Positions 54,919-63,878 are shown, counted from the first letter of the stretch. The stretch is 64,000 nt of DNA from Lichenibacterium dinghuense (GCF_021730615.1 NZ_JAJLMN010000001.1:2553501-2617500), one strand, 5' to 3'. Notes: generated by a model not told the origin, from the letters alone. Numbers and translations are program-made.

Positions 54919-55179
54919 ATGCGTCTCATTACCTGCCTGATGCTCCTGGGCGTAGTCCTCGTTCCCACAAGCGGCACGGCGCTCACCTGTCCGGATCCCA
55001 GATGCCCGGGTCGGCAATGCGTGCACCAGTGTCTTGGCTCCGACTGCGACGATTACTGTGTACGTCTAGCCGCTCCCAGGTCCTCCGAAGCATCGAAGAC
55101 GGGCGTCCTGACGCTTCGGATCTCGAGGGCCGACTCCGCGCTGGCGGCTCGATTGAGACAGTATCTCGGGACACGCTAA
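54919..55179 (+). CDS. small secreted cysteine-rich protein
   Basis: 86 residues. A signal peptide (MRLITCLMLLGVVLVPTSGT) is followed by a dense Cys region, CPDPRCPGRQCVHQCLGSDC plus DDYC (seven cysteines), then a basic helical tail. GGAGG lies 6 nt before the ATG at 54919. Probably exported and disulphide-bonded. Family unknown. It begins a group of exported proteins reaching 59295. Confidence 0.55.
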   Translation: MRLITCLMLLGVVLVPTSGTALTCPDPRCPGRQCVHQCLGSDCDDYCVRLAAPRSSEASKTGVLTLRISRADSALAARLRQYLGTR

Positions 55180-55272
55180 GGCATTCTTGGGCGACTTGGC
55201 GCGATCCATCGAGGATGTCGGTTCATCGACTGAGCCGGCGCCCATCGCGAATGCGTCGTGGAGGTCGGGTCG

Positions 55273-56238
55273 ATGATGGCGGGACGGGCTTGCTGGCTGA
55301 CCCTGCTCCTGGCGCTGCCCGCCGGTGGATGTGGTCTGGGAGTGTCGCAACTCCCGGAAATCTGGGACCGTTCCGATCCATTCGCGACCGCACACATGGA
55401 GATGCAGGTCAAGCGGGCGATCTTCTGTGAATTGAGGGAGGCGGCGCTGGAGGCGCGCGGGGTGAACTCGAGCACCTACTTCTATGATCGGAGAAACGTC
55501 ACCTCCGTCGAGGATGGCCCATTGCCGGACTCCTGGGGTGTGCAGGTCACGCTCACCTTGACCGCCGACGAGAAATCTTCGTTGACTCCCATCGTCTCCA
55601 TCAAGGAGCCGCTGAGCCCCGGGAGAGCGCTGGGACAATCCGTGCCGCAAAGCTTCGCATTGGGCCTCGGAGGCGCGCTTTCCTCGCAGAACATCCATTA
55701 CGACAAGTTCGACTTCTACTACACTGCACGTGACCTGGTCAGGAACGCCGGACCGGCGGACGTGTGTCACGCCCCACCGACCAAGTTGCTCGGTCCCCCG
55801 ACGTCGAGCTCGCCGTTCGTCGAGGCGAGGAACCTCGGGATTCGCGAGTGGTTGCCCGGTGCCGTCGGCGTGACGGCGTTCCAGCGGTCGTCGCGTTCGT
55901 CGGAGAACGGCGAGGGAGCCGCCCTCGGCACGCAAGGGTCCTTCACCTCCGATTCCGCCACCTACGACAACAAGTTCCTCATCGTGTCCGACGGCAGCCT
56001 GTCCGCCACGTGGAACCTTGTGCGCGTCGGCACGGGGGCGACGCCCCTGATCGACCTGAACCGCACCCGGACCCACGAGCTGCTGATCACCGTGGGACCG
56101 GGCGCGACCGAGAAGAGGGTCGACAAGCGGACCGGGCGTGTGACCACCCGCAATCTCGGCCCGTCCGCGAGCGCCTTCAGCAGCCACTTGGCATCGCAGA
56201 TCGGCAGCGCCGTCGCAGCGTCCATCCAGGGAAGGTGA
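55273..56238 (+). CDS. putative lipoprotein
   Basis: 321 residues starting MMAGRACWLTLLLALPAGGC; the lipobox LPAGGC makes Cys20 the likely lipidation site. The mature part contains MEMQVKRAIFCELREAALEA and a large beta-rich body (VQVTLTLTADEKSS, LIVSDGSLSATWNLVRVG). GGAGG is 8 nt before the ATG at 55273. No family that I recognise; similar plan to secretion-system or outer-membrane accessory lipoproteins. Confidence 0.65.
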   Translation: MMAGRACWLTLLLALPAGGCGLGVSQLPEIWDRSDPFATAHMEMQVKRAIFCELREAALEARGVNSSTYFYDRRNVTSVEDGPLPDSWGVQVTLTLTADEKSSLTPIVSIKEPLSPGRALGQSVPQSFALGLGGALSSQNIHYDKFDFYYTARDLVRNAGPADVCHAPPTKLLGPPTSSSPFVEARNLGIREWLPGAVGVTAFQRSSRSSENGEGAALGTQGSFTSDSATYDNKFLIVSDGSLSATWNLVRVGTGATPLIDLNRTRTHELLITVGPGATEKRVDKRTGRVTTRNLGPSASAFSSHLASQIGSAVAASIQGR

Positions 56239-56368
56239 GGATCGTCGGAGCCACGTCCGGAACGACGGCGACCCGCTGGACGCGACCTTGCACGGAGCCG
56301 TGCGCCGGTCCGGGACCGTCCCGCGGCGATGCGGCGGCCACGACGGCACACGCGCACGAAGGGGAGGG

Positions 56369-57748
56369 ATGCCGGTGACGTCGCGACCGACACGGAGGAA
56401 AGGGGTCGCCCGTTCGACGGCCCTCGCGCTCCTCGCACTGAATCACAGCGTCCCGAGCGCGCACGCCGCGCAGCCTGTGCGCGACTGGACCGTCATGATC
56501 TTCATGAACGGCAAGAACAACCTGGAGCCGGACGCGCTCGACAACTTCCACGACATGGCCAAGGTGGGCAGCTCCGACCACGTCAACTTCGTCGTCGAGC
56601 TCGGTCGCCCGAAGAGGGTACCGCACGTGACCGACGCCCGGGATGGGGATTGGTCCGGGGTCCGTCGATACCTCGTCTCCAAGGGCTCATCCCCGGTCGT
56701 CGCCCAATCCCTGCTCGACGTGGGCGCAGGGGGCGGCGACGTCGACATGGGGAGGCCGAAGGCGCTCGCGGAGTTCCTGCACTGGGCTCGGACCGAGTTC
56801 CCCGCCCGACATTACATGTTGGTGATGTGGAACCACGGCCAGGGCTGGCGTCTGCAACTCGCGGGCGGAGGAGCGACTCCGGCGGGATCATCGAGTGGGG
56901 TCGGGGCCGCCCCCGTCACGCCCGGCGCCGTTCCGAAGATCGTCGGCGGCTTCCGCGCCATATCGAGCGACGACGACACGGGCTCGATCCTCTACAACCG
57001 CGAGGTGCAGGACGTCGTCGCCCGGGAGTTCGGGAGCGACAGACTCGACGTGCTCGGCTTCGACGCCTGCCTCATGGCGATGGTGGAGACCGCGTACGCG
57101 TTCGCCCCGACCGTCGACGTGCTGGTCGCCAGCGAGGAGTTGGAGCCCGGGCCGGGGTGGCCGTACGCCGCTTGGATGGCGCGCCTGGTGGCCGACCCCG
57201 AGTCCTCCGCCGCAGCCTTGGGAACTCACCTCGTGGACGCTTACCACGAGGAGTACCGCGATGATTACCTCACCACGCTGTCGGCGCTGAGCCTCCCCGG
57301 GTTGAGGACGGATCTGTCGGGCATCTCCCCCCTGGCGGACGCGCTCCGCTTCGGCGGGGGAAAGGGAATCGCCGAACTGCGGACCGCCAGGGTCGGCCTG
57401 GCGTCGTACGGAGCCCCCATGCGCACGTCCGTCGACCTCGTGGCGCTGCTCGACCGCTTCGGCGCGCTGACGCGCGACGCCCGCCTCAAGGCGCGGGCGG
57501 GCGCCCTACGGGGCGCCGTCATGCGGCACGTGATCGCGAACTACGCGAGCACCCGCAGCGCCCGTCCGTCGGACCGTGCACCGTACGGTTCCGACGGACT
57601 GGCCATCTACTTCCCCGAGTCGCGCAAGGCGTTCCTGGCCGACTACTTCCACGACGGCTACTCCAAGCGCAACCAGGACAGGCCCGTCGACTTCGTGCGG
57701 CGTGAGACTTGGTCCGAACTGATCGCCAAGCTCATGACGCCACGATGA
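56369..57748 (+). CDS. clostripain-like C11 cysteine peptidase
   Basis: 459 residues with a signal peptide (basic start, ALALLALNHSVPSAHA). WTVMIFMNGKNNLEPDALDN is the family's opening strand. Catalytic His156 is in LVMWNHGQGW and catalytic Cys234 in LDVLGFDACLMAMVE. C11 peptidases cleave after Arg/Lys and need calcium or self-processing. Export to the periplasm or surface is expected. Its stop overlaps the next gene (ATGA). Confidence 0.88.
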   Translation: MPVTSRPTRRKGVARSTALALLALNHSVPSAHAAQPVRDWTVMIFMNGKNNLEPDALDNFHDMAKVGSSDHVNFVVELGRPKRVPHVTDARDGDWSGVRRYLVSKGSSPVVAQSLLDVGAGGGDVDMGRPKALAEFLHWARTEFPARHYMLVMWNHGQGWRLQLAGGGATPAGSSSGVGAAPVTPGAVPKIVGGFRAISSDDDTGSILYNREVQDVVAREFGSDRLDVLGFDACLMAMVETAYAFAPTVDVLVASEELEPGPGWPYAAWMARLVADPESSAAALGTHLVDAYHEEYRDDYLTTLSALSLPGLRTDLSGISPLADALRFGGGKGIAELRTARVGLASYGAPMRTSVDLVALLDRFGALTRDARLKARAGALRGAVMRHVIANYASTRSARPSDRAPYGSDGLAIYFPESRKAFLADYFHDGYSKRNQDRPVDFVRRETWSELIAKLMTPR

Positions 57749-59295
57749 GCCCGCCAAGGCCTCCTCCCGGCGCGTGTCGCGCCCCGGGGGCTACGAGCCC
57801 GGCCGGGGGGCGATGGGCTTGCATCGCCCTCGTCATCCTCCTCGCCGGGGTCCCGGATGGCTCGGTCGCCCAGATGCGGATCATCCTCCCGGGTCTCGAA
57901 CCCGCTCCTCCGTCCTGCGACCTATCCGGCGAGGGTCCGACAAAGATCGAGGCGATCCAGGAATTCGGGATACCAGCGGGGGAACTCGGCGCGACGAGGG
58001 TCGTGTTGGTGTCCGCCGGCGACGCGCTGGTGATCAGGACGGTCGGCATGAAGCGGGGCACGCACGCCCGGGTCAACGTCCTTTTCAAGCAGACGGCCGA
58101 CGACGGCCCATTCACCGGCGTATGCCGTTCCACGCCGTTGCGCGCCGATGGACCGGGTCTCGTCGCCCGCGCCCCCGCGGCCCTGGGCGGCTCCTTGTGG
58201 AGGGTCGAGGTGTCCACCGAGCCAACGGCGGAACGCGGCGAGGTCGGGAGGATCGAATTGTCGCGCGTTCCCGGGCAAGCCGCCGATCCCGATTGGACCC
58301 GTCTCCCCGAACCCTGGAACAACGCCCTCGGTTTCCTTTGCTTGGAGTCAAGCGACGAGGCATTCCGTTCGCGCCGCGTCAGGACCGGCTTCGCGGGCAA
58401 GGTCCGCCTCGACGTGGACCTCGACGACGCCGCCTCTCCGCTCGACGCATCCCAGCGTGCCGCGATAGAGGAAGTCATCCTCAGGGCCGTATCGCTCTGG
58501 GCGACGGCCTGCGGCGCCTGCAGGACGGAGCAGTTGACCGTCGTCCACTTGGATGGCCGACTCCTGGCGCGTCGCGGTTTGGCGGAGTGGCTGACCAAGT
58601 TCGGGGAGGGACCCACATCGCCGGCGAGCGACACGGCGATGCGTGCGCTGGACGCGGAGCTCGTGTCCAAGCTCGAACCCTCGATGGTGCTGGGTGCCGG
58701 GAAGCCCGACGATGCGACGCATGCGGTGAAGGACCTCGAGCCCTATGAACCGCTGGCGCCGGACGGCGAAGCCTTGCGCAGGCTTTGTTCGCTGGAGGTC
58801 GCCGGCGGCGACAAACCCGTCCTGACGAACGTCAGGATCGCGCTCTGCGCGCCGAAGACGATGGACGAAAGGCTCAGGAGCTCCATCCAGGTGACCTTGC
58901 GTCGAGGTCGGACGTATTGCGGGGACGATCCTGAAATCATCGCCTGTCGAGCGGACGAGCATCTCACCGAATACAATGTCCGCGACTATCGGTTCTTCCT
59001 GGGCTCCCCTTCCGTTCCACCGATCGGAACCGGGGCGATAGAAGTCGACCTGCTGCACGCCATGCTGCACGAGATGGGTCACTGGATCGGCCTCGGCCAC
59101 ATCGAAGGTGGCCAGAGTGTGATGAGCGCGGGGCTGGACCGCTCCCGTTGCATCGACCCGACCACCGTGGCCGCCCTGATCCGGGGCATCGCGTCCGGAG
59201 ACGCGCAGGAGGGCGCGGGGCCCTCCGCCTTCACGCTCAACTCGGTGCGCCCGGGACGGACCGTCGACGAATCGTCCGACCGGCGTCGGCGCTGA
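57745..59295 (+). CDS. exported metzincin-type zinc metalloprotease
   Basis: 516 residues. A hydrophobic segment (CIALVILLAGVPDGSVAQ) near residue 25-42 acts as signal or anchor. The C-terminal catalytic motif HEMGHWIGLGH (H442, E443, H446, H452) with SVMSAG Met-turn after it identifies a matrixin-like metzincin. The long N-terminal region is beta-rich, with Cys pairs and no assigned family. Translation is coupled to the C11 peptidase gene, so two secreted peptidases are made together. Confidence 0.82.
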   Translation: MSPPRPPPGACRAPGATSPAGGRWACIALVILLAGVPDGSVAQMRIILPGLEPAPPSCDLSGEGPTKIEAIQEFGIPAGELGATRVVLVSAGDALVIRTVGMKRGTHARVNVLFKQTADDGPFTGVCRSTPLRADGPGLVARAPAALGGSLWRVEVSTEPTAERGEVGRIELSRVPGQAADPDWTRLPEPWNNALGFLCLESSDEAFRSRRVRTGFAGKVRLDVDLDDAASPLDASQRAAIEEVILRAVSLWATACGACRTEQLTVVHLDGRLLARRGLAEWLTKFGEGPTSPASDTAMRALDAELVSKLEPSMVLGAGKPDDATHAVKDLEPYEPLAPDGEALRRLCSLEVAGGDKPVLTNVRIALCAPKTMDERLRSSIQVTLRRGRTYCGDDPEIIACRADEHLTEYNVRDYRFFLGSPSVPPIGTGAIEVDLLHAMLHEMGHWIGLGHIEGGQSVMSAGLDRSRCIDPTTVAALIRGIASGDAQEGAGPSAFTLNSVRPGRTVDESSDRRRR

Positions 59296-59393
59296 TCCCC
59301 CGCACCGGCCCGCGGGCCCGCCGTCGGAGGTCGGTCCGGATCGACTGTCCGGTGGGGTGTCACGCGACGGCCCGAACGATCGGCGGGGTCGCT

Positions 59394-59618
59394 CTACGCC
59401 GCCCGCATGTTCATCGAACTCCAACCACTGACCTGCCCCGGCTCGAGGTCGAGCAGGGCACGGACCTTGTCCGGCACCCGCTCGGCGTCGATGATCTCGA
59501 AGAAGGGATCATGGTTGGCCACCCGCCGTTCGGCCTCCTCGCGGTCGCCGCACGCGACGATGAAGCAGGACAGCTCGCCGTGCCGCTTGCCCCAGAACTT
59601 CCAAGCTGCGTCGTTCAT
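59394..59618 (-). CDS. small hypothetical protein at the end of the usp operon
   Basis: 74 residues, MNDAAWKFWGKRHGELSCFI then VACGDREEAERRVANHDPFF. It resembles small cytosolic proteins with a YCII/ferredoxin-like fold but I cannot assign it. GGGACGG precedes the ATG. It lies 25 nt after a UspA gene on the same strand and is therefore probably part of that transcript. Confidence 0.6.
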   Translation of the reverse strand: MNDAAWKFWGKRHGELSCFIVACGDREEAERRVANHDPFFEIIDAERVPDKVRALLDLEPGQVSGWSSMNMRAA

Positions 59619-59643
59619 GTCATCCGTCCCTTGTGTCCGATCC

Positions 59644-60453
59644 TCAATGCCGCATGACCACCGGTATCCTCAGGTCGTGGATCACGACCTCGGTGGCGCT
59701 GTCGAGGAACCAGTCCAGCACACGCCCGCGGCGGAACGCCCCCATCACGAGCCAGTCGGCGTGGGCGGCCTCGGAGAGGAGACGTTCGCCGACCGTCGCT
59801 CCACCGCGGTCGAGCACCCTGAAATCCGCCTTGACCTCCAAGGAGTCCATGAGGGCGCGAGCCGGCTCCAGGACGCTTGCGTCGCCATCGCCGATCGCCA
59901 GGACTTCCACCGTCGTCGCACGCCTCAACCAGGGTTCCACCCCCGTCACGGCCCCCCGGCACTTCTCGTCGTCGTGCCACGCCACGGCGATCCGTCGGAC
60001 GGGCGCCCGCTCGTAGGCGTGCGGGACGAGCAGCAAGGGTCTGCCCGCGTCGAACAGGGCGGCGTGCTCCGCTTCCTGCGCCTCCCCGGCATGGTGCGAA
60101 GGTGGGAGCGCCAGGACGACCAGCGCGGCCTCGCGGGCATGCTCCACGACGCTCGCCGTCTCGGTCCCATGGCCGTCGACCCAGCGGAATGATGCGGGAC
60201 CCAGGGCGTCGGAGACGACGTCGAAGGTCGCCCGAAGATCGTCGTGCAACTTCGCCTCGAACGACTCGATCTCGCGCCGCCGAACATCGGTGAGCATCTC
60301 CTCAGTCGGAAGGATGGTGGTCCGGGGATCGATCCGCACGTGGAGCGCCGAGACCTCGGCCTCGGGGATGGCGGCGGCCGCGGCGAACGCCGCCTCGAGG
60401 CAAGCACGGGCGCCGGGCCGGCTCGCCAGCACGGCGAGGATGGTGGACGTCAT
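59644..60453 (-). CDS. tandem universal stress protein (third of the run)
   Basis: 269 residues: TSTILAVLASRPGARACLEA at the start and RIAVAWHDDEKCRGAVTGVE in the second half, ending WFLDSATEVVIHDLRIPVVM. Two Usp folds. GGGAGGTCACC precedes the ATG at 60453. Downstream of two other usp genes in the same direction, so it shares the fluoride riboswitch leader at 62126-62178. Confidence 0.85.
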   Translation of the reverse strand: MTSTILAVLASRPGARACLEAAFAAAAAIPEAEVSALHVRIDPRTTILPTEEMLTDVRRREIESFEAKLHDDLRATFDVVSDALGPASFRWVDGHGTETASVVEHAREAALVVLALPPSHHAGEAQEAEHAALFDAGRPLLLVPHAYERAPVRRIAVAWHDDEKCRGAVTGVEPWLRRATTVEVLAIGDGDASVLEPARALMDSLEVKADFRVLDRGGATVGERLLSEAAHADWLVMGAFRRGRVLDWFLDSATEVVIHDLRIPVVMRH

Positions 60454-60490
60454 GGTGACCTCCCATGACCGGATTGGACTCCGGGGGGCT

Positions 60491-61261
60491 TCAAGGGGAC
60501 AGGAACAAAGCGACCTGCGATCGGTGCAACAGCGCATCGATGGGGCCCGGGATGATCGGCTGCGGCCAATGCGACGGTCCGCCGAGGCCGAGCACGATCA
60601 GGTCGGCTCCCGAGCGGGACGCCCGAGACGTCAACTCGTGGGAGTCGAGCGCGTCGGCGCCCTCGGTCCACTCGACGCGGGAACGGATCCCATGCCGCGC
60701 CAGGTGGTCGGAGACTCCCTCGACGCAGTCACGGGGCGCATGCCCGTCGGAACGGCGATGGAGCAGGGTGACCTCTTCCGCCCGGCGAAGCAGGGGGAGG
60801 CAGTCATGGAGCGCGCGTGCACAGGCACGATCCGCCGTCCACGGCACGAGGATGCGCCGGCCGGGGAGGGAGCCTTGGGCTGGTTCGGGTTCGAGGAGCA
60901 CCGGAACGCCCGAACTCCTGAGGAGGGTCGGAAGGAAGGAGGGGACGGCGGGGTAGGCACGATCGTCCGGGGACGCCAGGATGAGGTCCGACGCCTGGAC
61001 GTGATCGAGCCAGGAAGCTCCGTCCGAGCCGTCGTGGATGAGGCGACCGTCGACTTGCTTACCGCGCAACGCCGTCCTCGCCTCCATGTCGAGGTCGAAG
61101 GTGCGCGGATCGGTCTTCGGGACCGCGTCGTCCAGGGCGGCGACGTCGATGATGGCGAGATGCGCCCGCAGTGCCGCGGCGTGGTCGACGGCTCGGTTCA
61201 ACGACACCGCCCAGGAATCCGTCGTCGAGTCCACGCATAGGACCATGTCCACCAGACACAT
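60491..61261 (-). CDS. tandem universal stress protein (second of the run)
   Basis: 256 residues. Divergent Usp: DMVLCVDSTTDSWAVSLNRA at the start, RRILVPWTADRACARALHD in the second half, and LIVLGLGGPSHWPQPIIPGP near the end, where the ATP-loop GxxG(S) pattern is altered. GAGGAGGGAGG lies before the ATG. 26 nt after the first usp gene. Confidence 0.82.
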   Translation of the reverse strand: MCLVDMVLCVDSTTDSWAVSLNRAVDHAAALRAHLAIIDVAALDDAVPKTDPRTFDLDMEARTALRGKQVDGRLIHDGSDGASWLDHVQASDLILASPDDRAYPAVPSFLPTLLRSSGVPVLLEPEPAQGSLPGRRILVPWTADRACARALHDCLPLLRRAEEVTLLHRRSDGHAPRDCVEGVSDHLARHGIRSRVEWTEGADALDSHELTSRASRSGADLIVLGLGGPSHWPQPIIPGPIDALLHRSQVALFLSP

Positions 61262-61287
61262 GACGCGCCTCCCTCCTCAAACCTCGG

Positions 61288-62070
61288 TCAATGGGACATG
61301 AGCAGGGGGACCGGGGCTCCCGCGAGCAGTTCGCGCGTCGCCCCGCCGAACAGGCGCTCGGCCACCCGTGGATGACCGTAGGCGCCGGCCACGATCAGAT
61401 CGCCACCTTCCGCTTCGACGTGGGCCAGGAGGGCGGGGGTGGCCCTCCCATGAGGTCCACTCCGTTGACCGATCACGACGGTCGGCACCTCGTGCCGCCG
61501 GAGGTGCGCCGCGAAGACATGAAGGCCGGCCGCATTCCCGTCCGAGTCGTCCTCGAACACGAACACCGAAGTTCGTTCCGACCGCCGGAGGAGCGGCAAT
61601 GCATCGTGGGCCGCGCGGGTCGCCTCGCCGCTTCCGTCCCACGCCACGATGGGGCGGCGTCCGACCGGACCGGACCCCTCCCAACCACGGGGAAGGACGA
61701 GGATGGGAGCGCCGGCGGTCATGAGCAGGCGTTCCGGGAGATCCGCCGACGGGGAGGACCCGTCGCGCCCATCACCCCGCGTGACGACGATCAGGTCCGA
61801 GGCGGCGCACCGGGGGTCGCCGTCCTCGATCGCATCGACGTCGACCTCGCGATAGATCGATCTGATGCCCATCTCCGAAGCCTTCGCCTGGAACGCCGCG
61901 CGAAGCGCACCACGCGCGGCTCGGAATCCGACCCGGCTGGACACCGCCGCGGACAGATCCACACCGGTGAGGCACGCATCATGCGCCTTGGCCAGGGTCG
62001 CCGCTATCCCGAGGCGTCGGTGAGTCTCCGGTCCGGGATCGAGGTAGACAGTAACGTCCCGCAAGAACAT
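61288..62070 (-). CDS. tandem universal stress protein (first of the run)
   Basis: 260 residues, closely like the UspA at 38277-39062: RDVTVYLDPGPETHRRLGIA, PIVAWDGSGEATRAAHDALP, and DLIVAGAYGHPRVAERLFGG at the end. GGAGAAGCCC precedes the ATG. It is 55 nt downstream of fluoride riboswitch 6 and leads a four-gene operon. Confidence 0.9.
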   Translation of the reverse strand: MFLRDVTVYLDPGPETHRRLGIAATLAKAHDACLTGVDLSAAVSSRVGFRAARGALRAAFQAKASEMGIRSIYREVDVDAIEDGDPRCAASDLIVVTRGDGRDGSSPSADLPERLLMTAGAPILVLPRGWEGSGPVGRRPIVAWDGSGEATRAAHDALPLLRRSERTSVFVFEDDSDGNAAGLHVFAAHLRRHEVPTVVIGQRSGPHGRATPALLAHVEAEGGDLIVAGAYGHPRVAERLFGGATRELLAGAPVPLLMSH

Positions 62071-62125
62071 GGGCTTCTCCGACTAGCCAGGCCGAAATCG
62101 CGCTCCGGCAGGGGTGGGTCACGTT

Positions 62126-62178
62126 GTGCAGGAGTCATCGGCCCTCAGGGCGACCTTGTCGGCGAAATTCATCGCCCG
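62126..62178 (-). ncRNA. fluoride riboswitch 6 (crcB motif) of the usp operon
   Basis: On the minus strand: GGGCGATGAATTTCGCCG, then ACAAGGTCGCCC (less conserved box), then GAGGGCCGATGACTCCTGCA. Stem 1, GATG and the 3' GATGACTCCTGC are intact. Pairing of its 3' arm with the uspA ribosome site is only 4 nt (CTCC/GGAG), weaker than in the other copies. Confidence 0.88.
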
Positions 62179-62247
62179 AACCTCGATGCACTCGTTCCTT
62201 GCTTCGTTCCTAGATACATGCCGCGATCGGCAAGCGAATGCAGTGAC

Positions 62248-62553
62248 TCATCCCTCGCGTGCGGGCGTAACTTGCGATCCTCCATCACCCTCGAAGTTCG
62301 AATCCGCCCGAGTAGCCTCGGTGAGGCTCCTTATCCAGGCGAGCACGTCCTCGTAGCGGGCCTCGGCGGCGGCTCGACTCGAGAAATGTCTGACGGAAGT
62401 GACGGGGCACGAAAGGTCGTCGCTGTCGGGGTCCCGGCTGGGTAGGTAACGGAGGGTCACCTCGAAGGTGCCGTCCTCGACCTTCGACAGTCGGACGGCT
62501 TGGGCGGCCGGGTCCGTGCCGCTCGTCTCCTCCTTGATCTTGGCTTCGATCAT
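62248..62553 (-). CDS. hypothetical protein
   Basis: 101 residues, MIEAKIKEETSGTDPAAQAV, then VRHFSSRAAAEARYEDVLAW. Acidic/basic soluble protein. GGGGGAACC precedes the ATG. It lies 43 nt downstream of enolase on the same strand and ends 70 nt before riboswitch 6, so it probably belongs to the enolase operon. Family unknown. Confidence 0.62.
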   Translation of the reverse strand: MIEAKIKEETSGTDPAAQAVRLSKVEDGTFEVTLRYLPSRDPDSDDLSCPVTSVRHFSSRAAAEARYEDVLAWIRSLTEATRADSNFEGDGGSQVTPAREG

Positions 62554-62596
62554 TGGTTCCCCCTTTGCCTTCGACCCGGAACGCTTCCAACCCGGG

Positions 62597-63871
62597 TCAT
62601 CGCTGGAAGGGATTGGAGAAGAGGGGTTCCCCGAGTTGGTTCTCGATCTCGAGCAACCTGTTGTACTTGGCCATGCGTTCGCCACGGCACGGCGCCCCGG
62701 CCTTGATCTGTCCCCCACCCATGGCGACGGCGAAATCGGCGATGAACGCGTCGTCGGTCTCGCCCGAGCGATGTGAGATGACGAAGCGCCAGCCCGCCTC
62801 CCGGGCGAGCGCGACGGCGGCGACCGTCTCCGACACCGTGCCGATCTGGTTCGGCTTGATCAGCACCGCGTTGGTGGTGCGCTCCCGCACGCCCCTGGCG
62901 ATGAGCGAGGTGTTCGTCACGTAGACGTCGTCCCCGACGGTCTGGATTCGCGCGCCGTGAACCTCGGTCTGGGCACGGAAGCCGTCCCAGTCGTCCTCCG
63001 CGAACCCGTCCTCGATCGAGACGATGGGGTAGGCGTCGATCAAGCGGCCGTAGAGTTGGACCAGGTCGTCGCTCGTGAGGTGTCCGCCCCCCTCGCCCTT
63101 CATCCTGTACCCCGCACCGTCGCGGAATGCCGAGGCGGCGGGGTCGAGCGCGATCGCCACGTCGCGCCCTGGAACGAAGCCGGCCCCCTCGATCGCCTCG
63201 ACCAACAGCCCGAGGGCCTCCTCCGTATCGCCGAGGTTCGGAGCGAAACCGCCCTCATCCCCCACGCCCGTCGCCAAACCGCGCGCCAGCAGCGAGGCCT
63301 TCAAGCTCCTGTACGTCCCCACACCGAAGCGCATCGCTTCGGAGAAACTGGTGGCTCCCACCGGCACGATCATGAATTCCTGCACGTCGAGGCCGTTGTC
63401 CGCATGCGCGCCACCGTTGATCACGTTCATCATCGGCATCGGGAGGCGGCGGGCCGCGATCCCGCCGAGGTACGCGTACAGCGGGAGGTCCAGGTCGCGG
63501 GCCGCAGCCCGCGCGATGGCCATGGACGTCCCCAGCATGGCGTTGGCCCCGAGCGACGACTTGTCGGGCGTCCCGTCGAGCTTGCACAACATGTGATCGA
63601 GCGTCGCCTGTCGACGGGGATCGTGTCCGTGGAGCCTCGGGGCGATCCTCTCCCGGATCCGGGAGATCGCCTTCAAGACGCCGCGTCCCCCATAGCGGCC
63701 CCCATCCTCATCCCGGAGCTCCACCGCCTCCCGCGAACCCGTCGAAGCGCCCGACGGCACGGATGCCGTCCCGACGACGCCGTTGTCCAAGGTGACGTCC
63801 ACCTTGAGCGTGGGATTGCCCCTCGAGTCCAGGATCTCGATGGCGTCGATGTCTGCGATCTTCGCGCCCAT
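62597..63871 (-). CDS. eno: enolase (second-type, stress-linked)
   Basis: Phosphopyruvate hydratase, 424 residues. Conserved: AIEILDSRGNPTLKVDV, SVPSGASTGSREAVELRD, VGDEGGFAPNLGDTEEAL, SIEDGFAEDDWDGF, VGDDVYVTN, LIKPNQIGTVSET and FVISHRSGETDDAFIADFAV. These include the Mg2+ ligands (D, E, D) and catalytic Glu/Lys. Fluoride inhibits enolase strongly with phosphate and Mg2+, and enolase genes are known fluoride-riboswitch targets, so this is likely an extra copy made under fluoride stress. Whether the housekeeping copy is elsewhere cannot be seen. Confidence 0.95.
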   Translation of the reverse strand: MGAKIADIDAIEILDSRGNPTLKVDVTLDNGVVGTASVPSGASTGSREAVELRDEDGGRYGGRGVLKAISRIRERIAPRLHGHDPRRQATLDHMLCKLDGTPDKSSLGANAMLGTSMAIARAAARDLDLPLYAYLGGIAARRLPMPMMNVINGGAHADNGLDVQEFMIVPVGATSFSEAMRFGVGTYRSLKASLLARGLATGVGDEGGFAPNLGDTEEALGLLVEAIEGAGFVPGRDVAIALDPAASAFRDGAGYRMKGEGGGHLTSDDLVQLYGRLIDAYPIVSIEDGFAEDDWDGFRAQTEVHGARIQTVGDDVYVTNTSLIARGVRERTTNAVLIKPNQIGTVSETVAAVALAREAGWRFVISHRSGETDDAFIADFAVAMGGGQIKAGAPCRGERMAKYNRLLEIENQLGEPLFSNPFQR

Positions 63872-63878
63872 GATGTCC

